Shown: positions 43,200 through 52,852 of the stretch, in pieces
How the letters are laid out: each line of letters opens with the position of its first letter
How positions within the stretch are numbered: the stretch's first letter is position 1
Assembly (NCBI RefSeq): GCF_027947535.2
Contig: NZ_JAAGKO020000004.1
Coordinates: 62,001-126,000, forward strand
Direction: 5' to 3'
DNA: 64,000 bases
From: Streptantibioticus silvisoli
Lineage (GTDB): Bacteria > Actinomycetota > Actinomycetes > Streptomycetales > Streptomycetaceae
Made by a program: the position numbers and the translations under genes
The notes under the pieces: generated by a model
Seen by the model: the letters and a program-made list of their open reading frames with translations, nothing else
The model's database searches: none
What the model was told of the DNA's origin: nothing

Positions 43200-43843
43200 G
43201 GCCGGCCCCGCCGGTCCACGGTGGCTCTCCGACGCCCGGCGCACCCCAGCACGGCGTCACCGCGACACCCTGCCGAAACCCGGCACTCCGGCGCCGCGTA
43301 CACCGGATGCACCGCACCGGACAACACCGCACGGGAAACACCGCACCGGACGGCACCGCACCGGCCAGCGCCGAACAGCGCCGCACCGGAAAGCACCGCA
43401 CCAAGCAGCACCGCACGCGACAGCAGCGCACCGCACCGGACGCCTCCGATCCGCCTCGCTCGACGGAACGGACCCGGCCCGGGCGGAGCCCCGCTGCGCC
43501 GGTCCGGCCGCGCTCACGGGACGTTGCGCCGTGGGCACACCGATGACCCGGTTCCCTTCCCGGCCGGCACGCCGCGCACGCCGTCGCCGTCCGCAGCCGG
43601 GGGACGCGTCACCCACCGAGCACGACTTCCCAGCGGCGTGGCCCCGGGCCCGCCGCTCCGCGGGTGTCACCGCCCCGCGGCCGCCGGCCCCGGACCAGGG
43701 CCGATGCCGCGCTCCCTCACCGCGACCGGCCCCTGTGCTGTCCCCGCTCCCCCGCCGCGACCGCGCCCCCGATCCCTCCGCTGCCTGCGCCGCGACCGCG
43801 ACCGTGCTCCCGCCCCCGCATCCCCACTCCGCTCCTCGAAGCC
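43200..43843. other. Gene-free region with CACCGCACCGGA repeats
   Basis: No gene is supported. Between about 43310 and 43441 the element CACCGCACCGGA recurs eight times with roughly 12-25 bp spacing, mostly near 15. The remaining DNA to 43843 is C-rich low complexity. Confidence 0.6.
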
Positions 43844-46318
43844 CTACAGCTGGCTCAGGATCGTCGGGTCGGTGATCGTGTCGTCCGCGGCGAGCAGCAT
43901 CGCCTTGCTGAGGATCACCGACAGCGTCCGGTCGCCCTCGAACGGCAGGTAGCCGGTGTCGCCGCTGCCGGCCGCCTTCGGCACGACGCAGAGGTAACGG
44001 TCGTGCGGGGCGATGAGGATGTTGCCGGAGCCGAGGTGGATCCGGTACGTGTGGCGGGTGCCGCGGACGTGCAGGAAGCGGCCGTGCGTCTCGCAGCGGT
44101 CGCCGATCGCCAGCCGGGGCAGCAGACGGGTGAGCAGGTCGCGGCGGGTCTGCGCGGTCTGGTTCAGCTCGCCGAAGCCGTAGGAGTTCCAGTACCCGGT
44201 GTACCGCCCGGCCGGGCCGCCGTCCTGCCAGGTCGGGTCGTTGCCGACGCTGGTGACCCCGACGAACAGGTCGACGTCGCGCAGCACCTCGCTGAGCACG
44301 GGCGCCGGCACCGACTCCAGCGGCAGCGGGTCGACCCGCCTCCCGCCGGTGCGGTCCGCCGTCTCGTACCGGCCGGTGCCGCAGTGCGCCCGGTTGGAGG
44401 GGGCGTCGATCGGATAGAACCGCACCTGGTCGGTGCGCAGGTACAGGTACGCGCCGGAGTCGCTCAGCTCGGCGTGTCCCCCGCTGTCGTCCCCGGCCAC
44501 CCAGAACTCGGCGCGCAGCCCCCAGTGCGGCAGTTCGCGCACCGGCGGCGGCACCGAGTCGTCCACGCACAGCCGCAGCCGGTCCGTCCAGCCGCGCACC
44601 GCGGCCAGCGAGTGGAACTGGTGCTGGCGCAGCACGTGCCCGGCGAACCGGTTGGAGTACGTGCCGGTGGTCCGTTCGGCGTCGGTCAGCAGGTAGACCT
44701 CGCGGTGGGCCTGCTTGAACGGCTGCGTGACGCCGCGCCGTTCCAGCGCCTCGCGCCAGGCCAGCGCCTCCTGCGGCGGCACGCCGACCGGATGCCACAA
44801 GGTGACCGGCGCGTCGTGCGCGGGCGCCGGCGGTTCGGTGTCGTCCAGGGTGCGCAGCGCGCCGTCGGCCCAGCCGCAGGTGACGCCGCCGACCGTCCAC
44901 AGCAGGCGGCGGGCGAGGGTGCCGGTCAGCGGGTGGTCGAGGTACCGCTCGCGCCAGACGGCGTACGGCCACACGCGCCGGGCCAGGAACTGCCGGTCCA
45001 GCCGCTCGGACTGGGCGGCGAGCATCTTGTCGATGTCCTTCGCCGCCGCCTTCAGCTCCTTCAGCTCCTCGGCGAAGTCGCGGCGCACCGCGGCCGGTAC
45101 CGACTTCACGGCCCTGCCCGCCGCGTTCCGCCAGCCGACCACCGCCCGGCCGCCGTCGACCCGCACCTCGGCGGTGCTGTCGCCGAAGGTCAGCCGCGCC
45201 CGGCCGACCCCGGTCAACCCGTGGACGGGGACGGCGAGTTCCTCGACCTCCTCGCGGGGCATGCCCAGGGCCGCGGCCTTCGCCTCCAGTGCGGCGTCCA
45301 GCAGCTTCAGGGTGCTCTTGTACGTCACCCGGGCCGACAGCCGGGCGATCTCGGCCAGCGCACAGGCGTCGTCGATCCGGGCCAGTGCCAGCACGCACGC
45401 GTTGGCGACCTTCGGGTTGCGCGGTCCCAAACCCGGCACCTTGCGCAGCGAGGTCTCCAGCAGGGCGCCGAGCGCGCGGGAGACCTCCGGGTGCGGGGGC
45501 AGCAGCGACAGCGTCCAGGCCAGGCCGCGCAGCGCGTTGGCGTTGAACGCGTCGCAGACCAGGTCGCCGCCGGTGACCGGCACGTGCGGCGGCCAGGGCG
45601 CGGAGCGGGGCCGGCCGGCCCGGGCCAGCCAGCCGGTGACGGTGGCCCGCACCTCGGACTCCGCGAGCCCCGCCAGCAGTTCGCGGGCGGTGGTGTCCCA
45701 CGCGGCGTTCGGGCGGGCGGAGTTCGCCGTCGCGGCGTGCGCCACCAGGGCCGTCCAGCCGGCGTCCAGCCCGGCCAGCGCCTCCATGGCGAGGTCGGAC
45801 CACTGCTCGCCGGGGTTGAGCACCGGTTCGGTCAGCCGCTTCGCCAGCGCCGGCAGCGCGCCGGTGCGGTACGGCTCCAGGCCCATGCGCCGGATCAACG
45901 CGACCGTCATCGGCGGCAGCCGACCGGTGGCGGCGAGTTCGGCCTCGGCCAGCGCGACGACGGTCTCGCTCTCCCACACCGTGGGGCGCGCCGACAGCTC
46001 CGCCAGCCGGTCGCGGCGGGCGGCGGCCATCCGGTCGTCCAGCCCCGGCGCGACCGCGTTCAGCAGCGTCAGCAGCGGCGGGCGGGCGCTGTCGCGGGTG
46101 CCGCTCGCGTGGTAGGCGGTGACGATCCGGTCGGCGAACCGCACGCGTGCCTCCTGGGGCATCCGGTCGAGGACGGCGCCCACCCCGTCGCCGGGGCCGC
46201 CCCGGCGCCCGTCGTGGTCGAGGACGGCGTCCAGCAGCACGGCGGCGGCCGCCTCCCAGTCGCCCGTGGCGGCCGCCGCCTCCATCCGCCGCCCGGTGCC
46301 GCCCCGGTCGGGGGACAT
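43844..46318 (-). CDS. DUF4132 domain protein
   Basis: 824 residues. Helical repeat-like N-terminal half, then a DUF4132 region (HDAPVTLWHPVGVPPQEALAWR, ERRGVTQPFKQAHREVYLLTDAE, YSNRFAGHVLRQHQFHSLAAVRGW) and a C-terminal part with DVDLFVGVTSVGNDP and ending in PTILSQL. DUF4132 is related to MolR-type proteins and has no established activity. The ATG overlaps the stop of the upstream small gene by one base (TGATG), so the two are translationally coupled. A long frame extension upstream of 46318 is in the wrong frame for that gene and was excluded. Confidence 0.87.
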   Translation of the reverse strand: MSPDRGGTGRRMEAAAATGDWEAAAAVLLDAVLDHDGRRGGPGDGVGAVLDRMPQEARVRFADRIVTAYHASGTRDSARPPLLTLLNAVAPGLDDRMAAARRDRLAELSARPTVWESETVVALAEAELAATGRLPPMTVALIRRMGLEPYRTGALPALAKRLTEPVLNPGEQWSDLAMEALAGLDAGWTALVAHAATANSARPNAAWDTTARELLAGLAESEVRATVTGWLARAGRPRSAPWPPHVPVTGGDLVCDAFNANALRGLAWTLSLLPPHPEVSRALGALLETSLRKVPGLGPRNPKVANACVLALARIDDACALAEIARLSARVTYKSTLKLLDAALEAKAAALGMPREEVEELAVPVHGLTGVGRARLTFGDSTAEVRVDGGRAVVGWRNAAGRAVKSVPAAVRRDFAEELKELKAAAKDIDKMLAAQSERLDRQFLARRVWPYAVWRERYLDHPLTGTLARRLLWTVGGVTCGWADGALRTLDDTEPPAPAHDAPVTLWHPVGVPPQEALAWREALERRGVTQPFKQAHREVYLLTDAERTTGTYSNRFAGHVLRQHQFHSLAAVRGWTDRLRLCVDDSVPPPVRELPHWGLRAEFWVAGDDSGGHAELSDSGAYLYLRTDQVRFYPIDAPSNRAHCGTGRYETADRTGGRRVDPLPLESVPAPVLSEVLRDVDLFVGVTSVGNDPTWQDGGPAGRYTGYWNSYGFGELNQTAQTRRDLLTRLLPRLAIGDRCETHGRFLHVRGTRHTYRIHLGSGNILIAPHDRYLCVVPKAAGSGDTGYLPFEGDRTLSVILSKAMLLAADDTITDPTILSQL

Positions 46319-46719
46319 CAGCCACCCACCAGGGGCACGAGCTTGAGGAAGGTGACCTCGGCGCCGAGGGCCAGCTCGATCCGCGCGTCCAGGTCCTCCA
46401 CCTGCCGGTCGCCGACCAGCACCACGAAGCCGTTGCGGCCGAAGGCGGTCACCGCCCGCGCGAACTGCTCCTCGGCGTCGATCCGCCGCGGCTCGCGCGC
46501 CCGGGCGCCGTTGAGCGCGGTCTCCGTGCGGGTGGGCGTCACCAGGCCGCGGAACATCCGGGTGCCGGTGTGCGCGGCCGCGTTGAACTCGGCGACCTCC
46601 TGGAAGATCCTGCGGCGGATCAGCTCCCGCAGGCTCAGCCGTTCCTCCGCGACGGCGAGGGCCCATGCCTCGTCGCGCGATCCCGATGTCGTCTCGTCGA
46701 CGAACGTGACCGTTGCCAT
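46318..46719 (-). CDS. Small partner protein of the DUF4132 gene
   Basis: 133 residues beginning MATVTFVDETTSGSRD. It is mostly alpha/beta without signal or membrane segment; LSLRELIRRRIFQEVAEFNA is a clear amphipathic helix, and NGFVVLVGDRQVEDLDARIEL closes the fold. No named family is recognised with certainty. TAGTGT ends 7 nt before the ATG, indicating a leaderless mRNA. Coupling to the DUF4132 gene suggests a complex. Confidence 0.75.
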   Translation of the reverse strand: MATVTFVDETTSGSRDEAWALAVAEERLSLRELIRRRIFQEVAEFNAAAHTGTRMFRGLVTPTRTETALNGARAREPRRIDAEEQFARAVTAFGRNGFVVLVGDRQVEDLDARIELALGAEVTFLKLVPLVGG

Positions 46720-46726
46720 GCGACGA

Positions 46727-46732
46727 ACACTA
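46727..46732 (-). promoter_or_regulatory. -10 box of the DUF4132 operon
   Basis: TAGTGT on the minus strand, 7 nt before the ATG at 46719, with no ribosome binding site. A leaderless transcript is likely. Confidence 0.45.
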
Positions 46733-46748
46733 GAACCGGGCACTGACA

Positions 46749-46778
46749 ACGCCCCGCGGTCCATGGGCCGCGGGGCGT
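46749..46778 (-). terminator. Terminator of the propeller-protein gene
   Basis: ACGCCCCGCGG (46749-46759) and CCGCGGGGCGT (46768-46778) form a perfect 11-bp stem, 36 nt after the stop of the downstream-numbered gene. Confidence 0.7.
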
Positions 46779-46814
46779 CGCCCCCGTGTCCGGCGCGCCG
46801 GGCGCCGGCCGTCG

Positions 46815-49100
46815 TCAGGCGCGGAACTCGAACGTGACCCAGGAACCGCGGGAGCCGTGGCCGGCGGTGCGCCCGTACGCGGCGCGGAACCGCAGGTGGG
46901 CGCCGATCGGGTGCGGGCCGGTCAGCCGGGCCAGCGCGGTCGAGGCCGTCCCGGTCCGGACGCAGCCGGCGCTCGCGATCGTCCGCCAGGCGTGGTCGTA
47001 CCACTCCTGCACGGTGAACGCCACGCACGCGCCGTCCTTCGCGGGGGAGACCACCGCGCTCTGGAGCGGGTCGGCGGTGCGGTGGTAGACGGCGTACGTG
47101 GTGGAGCCGGACCGGACCGTCGTGTAGTAGCCCCGCAGGCTGTCGGAGACCGTCGCGTACGTCCGCACGATACGCGTGGCGGACGCCGGCGTGTACCGGC
47201 GGTTCCCCGGGTACGTGACGCTGAACGCCGTGGCCGTCGTGACGTGATACGTCACGACGAGGTCGCCGTGCGCATCGACGTCACCCGTCTTGACCAGCGT
47301 CTTCGTGCCGCCGGACGGTTGCGCCCACACGGACAGCGTCCGGCCGTCGTCCGGGGCGCCCAGGTGCGCGGTGACCGTGGCGAGCGCGTCGGGGGCGTAG
47401 GCGGACGCGTCGGTGGTCACCGCCACCGCGGCCGGGGTGCGCGTGACGTGGACGGTGGCGGTGCGCGAGGTCGCGTCGTGCGAGACGTCGCCCGGGTACA
47501 CGGCGGTGTAGGTGACCGGGCCGCCGGTGGCCGGGGTGGTGGCGAGCGACCACGAGCCGTCCGCGTCGACGTCGGCGGTCCCCACGGTGACGGTGTGCCG
47601 TGCGTCGGTCGCGCGGACTTCGACGCTCTGCCCGGCGGCGAACGGTACCGGCGACGACAGCGTGCCGCTCACGGTCAGCCGGTGGCCGGCCGGCGCGGTG
47701 CCGGGCGCGTGCGCGGACACCGTGGCGGCGGCCCGCACCATGCCGATCGACGCGGTCGCCTGCGCGGGCAGGTGCAGCGGGTCGCCGTCGTAGGAGACCT
47801 GGTAGGAGACGTCGCCGGGGGCGGTCGCCGTGTCGGTGAACGAGAACGTGCCGTCGGACGCCACCGCCACGTCCGGCAGTTCGGTGCCGTCCGGGTCGGC
47901 GGCGTCGGTGCGCGTGACGTGTACGGTCTGCCCGGCGGCGAACGGCTCCACGGAGGTCATCCGCCCGCCGACGGTGTACTGCCGCCCCGGCACACCCGGC
48001 GAAGGGGCCCGCAGCGTCAGCGTGTTGTCGCCCTGTTCCGGGCTGTCGTACACCGTCAGGGCCGGATCGCCGCCCCCGCCGACCGCGTACAGCCTCGACC
48101 CGTCGGGGTCCCAGGCCAGCCCGGCCGGCGCGTTCCACCCCCGGTAGGCGCGGCGTACGGCGGACGCGCCGGAGCCGACGACCGCCACCCGCGCGTCGCG
48201 GCCCGAGCCGCCGGTCGCCACGGTGCCGTCCGGGGCGACCGCCACCGACCCGGCGCCGGAGCCGGTGCGATACGCGCCGTCGGCCGCCAGGTCCGGCATC
48301 CGGTACCGCAGCACGCTGTCCCCGGCCGCCGCGGCCACCAGGAGGTCGGCACCGTCCGGTGTGACCGTCATATCGCTGACGCCGTCGCCGACCGCCGCCC
48401 GGGTGACCGCCGACTCGACCGCGCTGCCGGAGGAGACGTCGTAGACCTCCAGCGTCGGCTCGGCGGCGTCGGCGTCGGAGCCGGCGTCAGCGTTGGCGCC
48501 GGTTCCGGCGGCGACCACCTTGCCGGGGTCCGCCGGGTCGGCGGCCAGCACCGGCGCGTCCCGCCAGGCCGGGGCCTGCCGGGTCACCGACGGTGTGCCG
48601 CGGCCGACGTCCACCGAGCCGAGGCCGCCGTCGGGGACCGTCCCCGCGTTCCCGGTGTACGTCCTGGCCTTCCCGGCGTAGGAGAACCAGATCCGCCCGC
48701 CGGCCGGTTCCACGTACCGCGGTGAACTGCCCCCGCCGGTGCGGTAACGCGTGCTCTCCGTCAAGGAGGCGGTGTCGATCGCCGCCACCGCGCCGCCGCG
48801 CGCGAGCGCCACGTAGAGCGTGCCGCCGTCCGGTGACAGGGCCATTCCGTCGGCGCCGGGTTCGCCGGCGATCGTGGTGACCCCGGCGCCGTCCAGGTCG
48901 GTCACCACGATCGCGTCGCCGTGGTAGCCGCCGCTGAAGAAGATGTGGTGGTGCGCCGCGTCCACCACCATGTGCGCGTAACCCGGCAGGCCGAGCGATA
49001 CCGAGGCGTCCGCCGAGGCCGGTAATACCGGCAGCACGGCGCTGATCATCCCGGCCGCCACGGCTGTCGCCACGGCGGTCGGGGCCTTGCTGAAACGCAT
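46815..49100 (-). CDS. Secreted beta-propeller protein with Ig-like repeats
   Basis: 761 residues. A signal peptide (TAVATAVAAGMISAVLPVL, cleavage near ASA) is followed by a YVTN-type propeller (DGMALSPDGGTLYVAL, DMTVTPDGADLLVAA, GLAWDPDGSRLYAV) to about residue 400. Three bacterial Ig-like domains with VHVTRT, TYTAVYPGD and FSVTYPGNRRYTPA strands lead to a C-terminal domain. It is probably an extracellular adhesion or scaffold protein. The ATG has only a weak GGGGG upstream. The long frame beyond the ATG is not used. Confidence 0.85.
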   Translation of the reverse strand: MRFSKAPTAVATAVAAGMISAVLPVLPASADASVSLGLPGYAHMVVDAAHHHIFFSGGYHGDAIVVTDLDGAGVTTIAGEPGADGMALSPDGGTLYVALARGGAVAAIDTASLTESTRYRTGGGSSPRYVEPAGGRIWFSYAGKARTYTGNAGTVPDGGLGSVDVGRGTPSVTRQAPAWRDAPVLAADPADPGKVVAAGTGANADAGSDADAAEPTLEVYDVSSGSAVESAVTRAAVGDGVSDMTVTPDGADLLVAAAAGDSVLRYRMPDLAADGAYRTGSGAGSVAVAPDGTVATGGSGRDARVAVVGSGASAVRRAYRGWNAPAGLAWDPDGSRLYAVGGGGDPALTVYDSPEQGDNTLTLRAPSPGVPGRQYTVGGRMTSVEPFAAGQTVHVTRTDAADPDGTELPDVAVASDGTFSFTDTATAPGDVSYQVSYDGDPLHLPAQATASIGMVRAAATVSAHAPGTAPAGHRLTVSGTLSSPVPFAAGQSVEVRATDARHTVTVGTADVDADGSWSLATTPATGGPVTYTAVYPGDVSHDATSRTATVHVTRTPAAVAVTTDASAYAPDALATVTAHLGAPDDGRTLSVWAQPSGGTKTLVKTGDVDAHGDLVVTYHVTTATAFSVTYPGNRRYTPASATRIVRTYATVSDSLRGYYTTVRSGSTTYAVYHRTADPLQSAVVSPAKDGACVAFTVQEWYDHAWRTIASAGCVRTGTASTALARLTGPHPIGAHLRFRAAYGRTAGHGSRGSWVTFEFRA

Positions 49101-49276
49101 GAAACCCCCACGGTTTCCGCTGAACGAGGGGGGCGAGGGGGCCGACGCGTGCTGGACGCACCGCGACGCCGCGTCCGTCGCCGCAGGTTGGAGCACGCTT
49201 ACCGTACTCGGCCGGGCGCCGGCCCCGCGCCGCGGTCCGGACGGCGCGGCACACGCGGCGGTACGGCCGGTCCCGG

Positions 49277-49352
49277 TCCGGGTGCCGTGCTCGGGTCAGG
49301 GTGCCGCGTTCCGGCCCGCGTGCCGTGTTCCGATCAGGGTGCCGCCTCCCGG
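49277..49352. repeat. Four 19-bp tandem units
   Basis: Units start at 49277, 49296, 49315 and 49334, with TCAGGGTGCCGCGTTCCGG as the best copy. The array lies between the propeller gene start and the FeS photolyase stop; nothing else is visible in 49101-49396. Confidence 0.75.
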
Positions 49353-49396
49353 TCCCGGTCCCGGCGCCGCGTTCCGGCACCGGCACCGCGGCCCGG

Positions 49397-50902
49397 TCAG
49401 GGCGGTCCGTCGTCCAGGCCGGCCCGCTCGTCCAGGAGCCGGCGCAGGTCCTTGAGCCGGTCGAGCCCCTTCACCGCCCGTGCCATCCGCGGGTTGCCCT
49501 CCAGCCGGTCGCGGTGCCGGTCGAGGAACGCCCAGTATCCGGCGGTGTACGGGCAGGCCCGCTCGCCGGTCCGCTCGGTCGGCCGGTAGGCGCAGCCGCC
49601 GCACAGGTCGCTCATCCGGTTCACGTAGGCGCCGCCGGAGGTGTACGGCTTGCTGGTCATCCGGCCGCCGTCCGCGTACTGCGACATCCCGACGACGTTC
49701 GCCAGCATCACCCAGTCGTAGCCGTCGACGAAGCAGCGGTGGAACCAGTCGGTCAGCTCCGCCGGGTCCCAGCCGCGTTGCAGGGCGAAGCTGCCCAGCA
49801 CCATCAGCCGCGGGATGTGGTGCGTCCAGCCGCTGTCGCGCACCTGCCGCAGCACGGTGGCCAGGCAGCGCGCGGTCACCGCGTCCGCGTCCAGGTCCAG
49901 GAACCAGCGCGGCAGCGGCTGCGTGGCCCCCAGCGCGTTGCGGTGCCGGTAGTCCTCGCCGAAGTACCAGTACAGCTGCCATACGTACTCGCGCCAGCCC
50001 GCGACCTGCCGCACGAACCCCTCGACGCTGCGCATCGGCGCGTCGCCGGCCCGCCCGGCCGCCTCCGCCCGCCGCACGCACTCGTCGGGGTCGAGCAGGC
50101 CCAGGTTCATCGACGACGACAGCAGGCTGTGGCTCATCACCGGGTCGCCGGCGAGCATCGCGTCCTCGTACGGGCCGAACGTCGCCAGCCGGCCGGTGGT
50201 GAACCGCTTCAGCGCGTTCAGCGCCTCGCGGCGGGTGGCCGGGAAGACCCGCGGGCCGTCCCGTCCGACGAACGCCACGTCCCCGTCGCGCTCCCAGCGG
50301 TCGAGGTCGCGCCGCACCTCCTCGTCGACGGCGTCCTCGCGCGGCCGGTAGGGCGCCGGGACGTCGAGCGACTCCGCCCGGCGCGGCGGTGGTTCGCGGT
50401 TGTCGTGGTCGAAGTTCCACCGGCCGCCCAGGGGTTGGTCCCCGTCCATCAGCAGGTCCTGGGTGCGCCGCACCCAGTGGTAGAAGTCCTCCTGGCGCAA
50501 CGTCCCCCTCGCGCCGCCGTGCTGGTCCGCCCACGCCGCGAACTCCACCCGCGGCACGAGGAATCCGCGGGCCGGCCGCACCTCGACGTTTCCCAGCCGC
50601 TCCACCAGCCCCGCCGCCGCCCGGCTGGTGGGGTGATGCACCGTCAGCCGCCGCCCCCGCGCGAACCGCTCGATCCCCTCCCGGTAAGTCTCCGCCCGCA
50701 CGTACGTCACCCGCTCCCCCAGCTCCGCCGCCCGGTGCCGCATCGCCGAGAGCACCAGATGCGCCTTGGCCCGGTGGAACCGCCGGCGCCGGAAGACCGA
50801 CTTCGCCTCCACCATCACCAGCGGCACCCCGTCCCCGGGCAGGAAGTGCGGGCCCAGCTGATCCCCGAACAGCCAGTGCGGACAACGCGAATCCAGGGCC
50901 AC
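49397..50902 (-). CDS. Cryptochrome/photolyase of the FeS-BCP class ((6-4) photolyase-like)
   Basis: 501 residues. The N-terminus has the family's start CPHWLFGDQLGPHFL and the C-terminus the iron-sulfur cysteines: one in HRCFVDGYDWVM and three in SDLCGGCAYRP and ERACPYT, matching the four-cysteine pattern of PhrB/CryB. LLSSSMNLGLLDP and MVLGSFALQRGWDP form the FAD site. It repairs (6-4) photoproducts or senses light. GGAGG precedes the GTG. It complements the class I photolyase at 9024, which is about 40 kb away. Confidence 0.93.
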   Translation of the reverse strand: MALDSRCPHWLFGDQLGPHFLPGDGVPLVMVEAKSVFRRRRFHRAKAHLVLSAMRHRAAELGERVTYVRAETYREGIERFARGRRLTVHHPTSRAAAGLVERLGNVEVRPARGFLVPRVEFAAWADQHGGARGTLRQEDFYHWVRRTQDLLMDGDQPLGGRWNFDHDNREPPPRRAESLDVPAPYRPREDAVDEEVRRDLDRWERDGDVAFVGRDGPRVFPATRREALNALKRFTTGRLATFGPYEDAMLAGDPVMSHSLLSSSMNLGLLDPDECVRRAEAAGRAGDAPMRSVEGFVRQVAGWREYVWQLYWYFGEDYRHRNALGATQPLPRWFLDLDADAVTARCLATVLRQVRDSGWTHHIPRLMVLGSFALQRGWDPAELTDWFHRCFVDGYDWVMLANVVGMSQYADGGRMTSKPYTSGGAYVNRMSDLCGGCAYRPTERTGERACPYTAGYWAFLDRHRDRLEGNPRMARAVKGLDRLKDLRRLLDERAGLDDGPP

Positions 50903-50946
50903 GCAAGCCTCCGGGGACGAGGGCGGAACGGTGAGATGATGGGCGT

Positions 50947-50952
50947 ATTGTA
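50947..50952 (-). promoter_or_regulatory. -10 box of the FeS photolyase gene
   Basis: TACAAT on the minus strand, 44 nt upstream of the GTG, in an AT-richer patch. No standard -35 fits, so an activator or an alternative sigma factor may be involved. The rest of 50903-51280 holds CTCCGGTCCC-type repeats and no gene. Confidence 0.45.
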
Positions 50953-51280
50953 CCGCTTGACGGGGTTTGTTCGGCGGCTCGGGCGGTCGGGTTTCCCGGT
51001 TCTCCGGGGTCTCCCGGTCCTCCGGTCCCCTCTCCGGTCCCTTCCGGGGTGAGGTGCGCGGTCCGGGTCGCCATTACGCCAACCGGCCCCCGGCGCGATC
51101 CGTACCGTTGCCGGGGTGCCGCGTACGGGCCGGGCGCGTACCGGGGGGAGAAAGCGCTCGTGGGAGGCGTCGCGGAGGCGTTCGGGGGGCGCCGGGCGCC
51201 GGTGGCCGGGAAGCGCCGCCCAGGGTGACGGATTGCCGGATTCACCTCGGCGGCCGCGGAGTTGATGCAACGCTGGGTAC

Positions 51281-52432
51281 ATGACTCAGCACCCTGAGAA
51301 CATCCCCGCGTACCGGACGATCCGGATGAGTCCACCCATCGAGCCGGTCCAGGCGCTCGCGGACGTGACGGCCTGGCAGGCGCGGGACCGCTATCCGGAC
51401 GTCCGGTTCGCGGGCGGGCCGGTGTTCGGGGTGGCCAGGGAACGCGAAAGCGGCGGCTGGGAGCTGTACCCGCACTTCACCGGGATGGCGCCGCAGGACG
51501 CCCGCGACGCGATGGGGGCGCACTTCCGCCGGATGGCGCAGGACGCCGAGCAGGCCGGCGACGCGGCCGGCCGGGCGCAGTGCCTGCGGGCCGCGGAGAC
51601 CATGGACTGGGAGCCGGTCGACGACATCACGGTGGCCGGCACCCGCTACCGGGTCGTGCGGGCCGAACGCTTCCTGCGCACCGGACCCGTCGGACCCGAA
51701 CCGCCGCGCCCCACCGACCCCGACACCGGTGAGGTGGGCATGACCTACCGGGAGGTCGATCCGGCCGGCGGCTTCGTCATCGACCCCGGCACCGTGACCG
51801 GCCTGTCCGACGGCATCCTCACGATGGAGCTGCTCGGCGCCGTCTTCCCCCGCGGCACCGTGCCGGAGGACGTGCACCGGGACGCCAAGCACGCCGCCGC
51901 CACGCACCCCGGCGGCGTGCTGATGCCCGCGTCGTTCATGACCGTCGAACGCGTCGGCGGCCGCTGGCTGCCGAACGACTCCGGCACCTCCTGCACCCCG
52001 CAGAGCGCCCGCGACGGCCTCGCCTCCCACCTGCGCGTCATGGCGCCGTGGCGGCTGCGCCTCGACGACGCCGGCCGGGTCGCCTACAACGAGGCCGCCG
52101 ACCGCCTCGACGCCGAACCGGGCAACCAACTCTCCGTCGACGGACGGCACTTCAGAATCGTGCGCGTCGAACGCCTCATCCGCATCGGCCCGGACGGCCC
52201 GGAGACCTCCCGGCCGTCCGACGCCGACCCCACACCGCCGGTCATGGTGCAGAACGAACAGCTGCGCGCGCAGGGCCTGCTGGACGAGAACGCCGGGGCC
52301 ACCGAGGGCGACAACACCGAGATCGACGAGGCGACCCGGCGCTTCGAGAAGCTGTTCCTGGAGGAGCAGGAACGCCGCGCCGCCGCCCGGGAGGCCCGCA
52401 GAACCACCCGCGGCACCCCCGGCCAGGACTGA
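51281..52432 (+). CDS. DUF5954 family protein
   Basis: 383 residues with two similar halves. Each carries a 'RxFRxVRxERxxRxGPxGPExxRPxD' pattern: RYRVVRAERFLRTGPVGPE in the first half and HFRIVRVERLIRIGPDGPE in the second. The internal duplication is characteristic of the streptomycete DUF5954 family, function unknown. A charged coiled tail (FEKLFLEEQERRAAAREA) ends the protein. No ribosome binding site is present; AACGCT near the ATG suggests a leaderless mRNA. Confidence 0.85.
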   Translation: MTQHPENIPAYRTIRMSPPIEPVQALADVTAWQARDRYPDVRFAGGPVFGVARERESGGWELYPHFTGMAPQDARDAMGAHFRRMAQDAEQAGDAAGRAQCLRAAETMDWEPVDDITVAGTRYRVVRAERFLRTGPVGPEPPRPTDPDTGEVGMTYREVDPAGGFVIDPGTVTGLSDGILTMELLGAVFPRGTVPEDVHRDAKHAAATHPGGVLMPASFMTVERVGGRWLPNDSGTSCTPQSARDGLASHLRVMAPWRLRLDDAGRVAYNEAADRLDAEPGNQLSVDGRHFRIVRVERLIRIGPDGPETSRPSDADPTPPVMVQNEQLRAQGLLDENAGATEGDNTEIDEATRRFEKLFLEEQERRAAAREARRTTRGTPGQD

Positions 52433-52548
52433 CCCCGCCGGACGTCCCGCGCCCCCCGGCCCCCGCGGCCCGGCGCCCGCCGCGGACGAGGCGCCCCCGC
52501 CGCCCCGGCCGCTCGCAGGCCCGGGCTACGCCGGGGTGCGGGTCCGGA

Positions 52549-52737
52549 CTACGCCGGGGTGCGCAGGTCCGTGCGGCGTTCCTCGATGTACGCCAGGCAC
52601 CCCGCGCGGTCGGCGACCGGCAGCGCGACCTCCCAGCCGGGCGGCACCGCGGTGAACGACGGCCACAGCGAATGCCGGCCCTCGTCGTTGACCAGGACCA
52701 TGAAGATCGCGTCGGGGGCGTCGAACGGGTTCGTCAT
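52549..52737 (-). CDS. MbtH-family protein
   Basis: 62 residues: NPFDAPDAIFMVLVNDEG, HSLWPSF, VPPGWEV and RAGCLAYIEERRTDLR are the complete MbtH signature, including the conserved tryptophans. MbtH proteins bind and activate NRPS adenylation domains. AAGGA lies upstream of the ATG. The gene is intact although its NRPS neighbours are broken, so it may serve an NRPS elsewhere in the genome. Confidence 0.93.
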   Translation of the reverse strand: MTNPFDAPDAIFMVLVNDEGRHSLWPSFTAVPPGWEVALPVADRAGCLAYIEERRTDLRTPA

Positions 52738-52852
52738 GAGGGCGGGTTCCTTCGGTCGAGCGCGGCGGCGGGCGCGCTGAGTCGGGTGGCACGGGACGGC
52801 GTCCGTGCCGCGGTCCGGGCGCCGTCCACGCGCCCGGCCGGCCGCGACGCGG

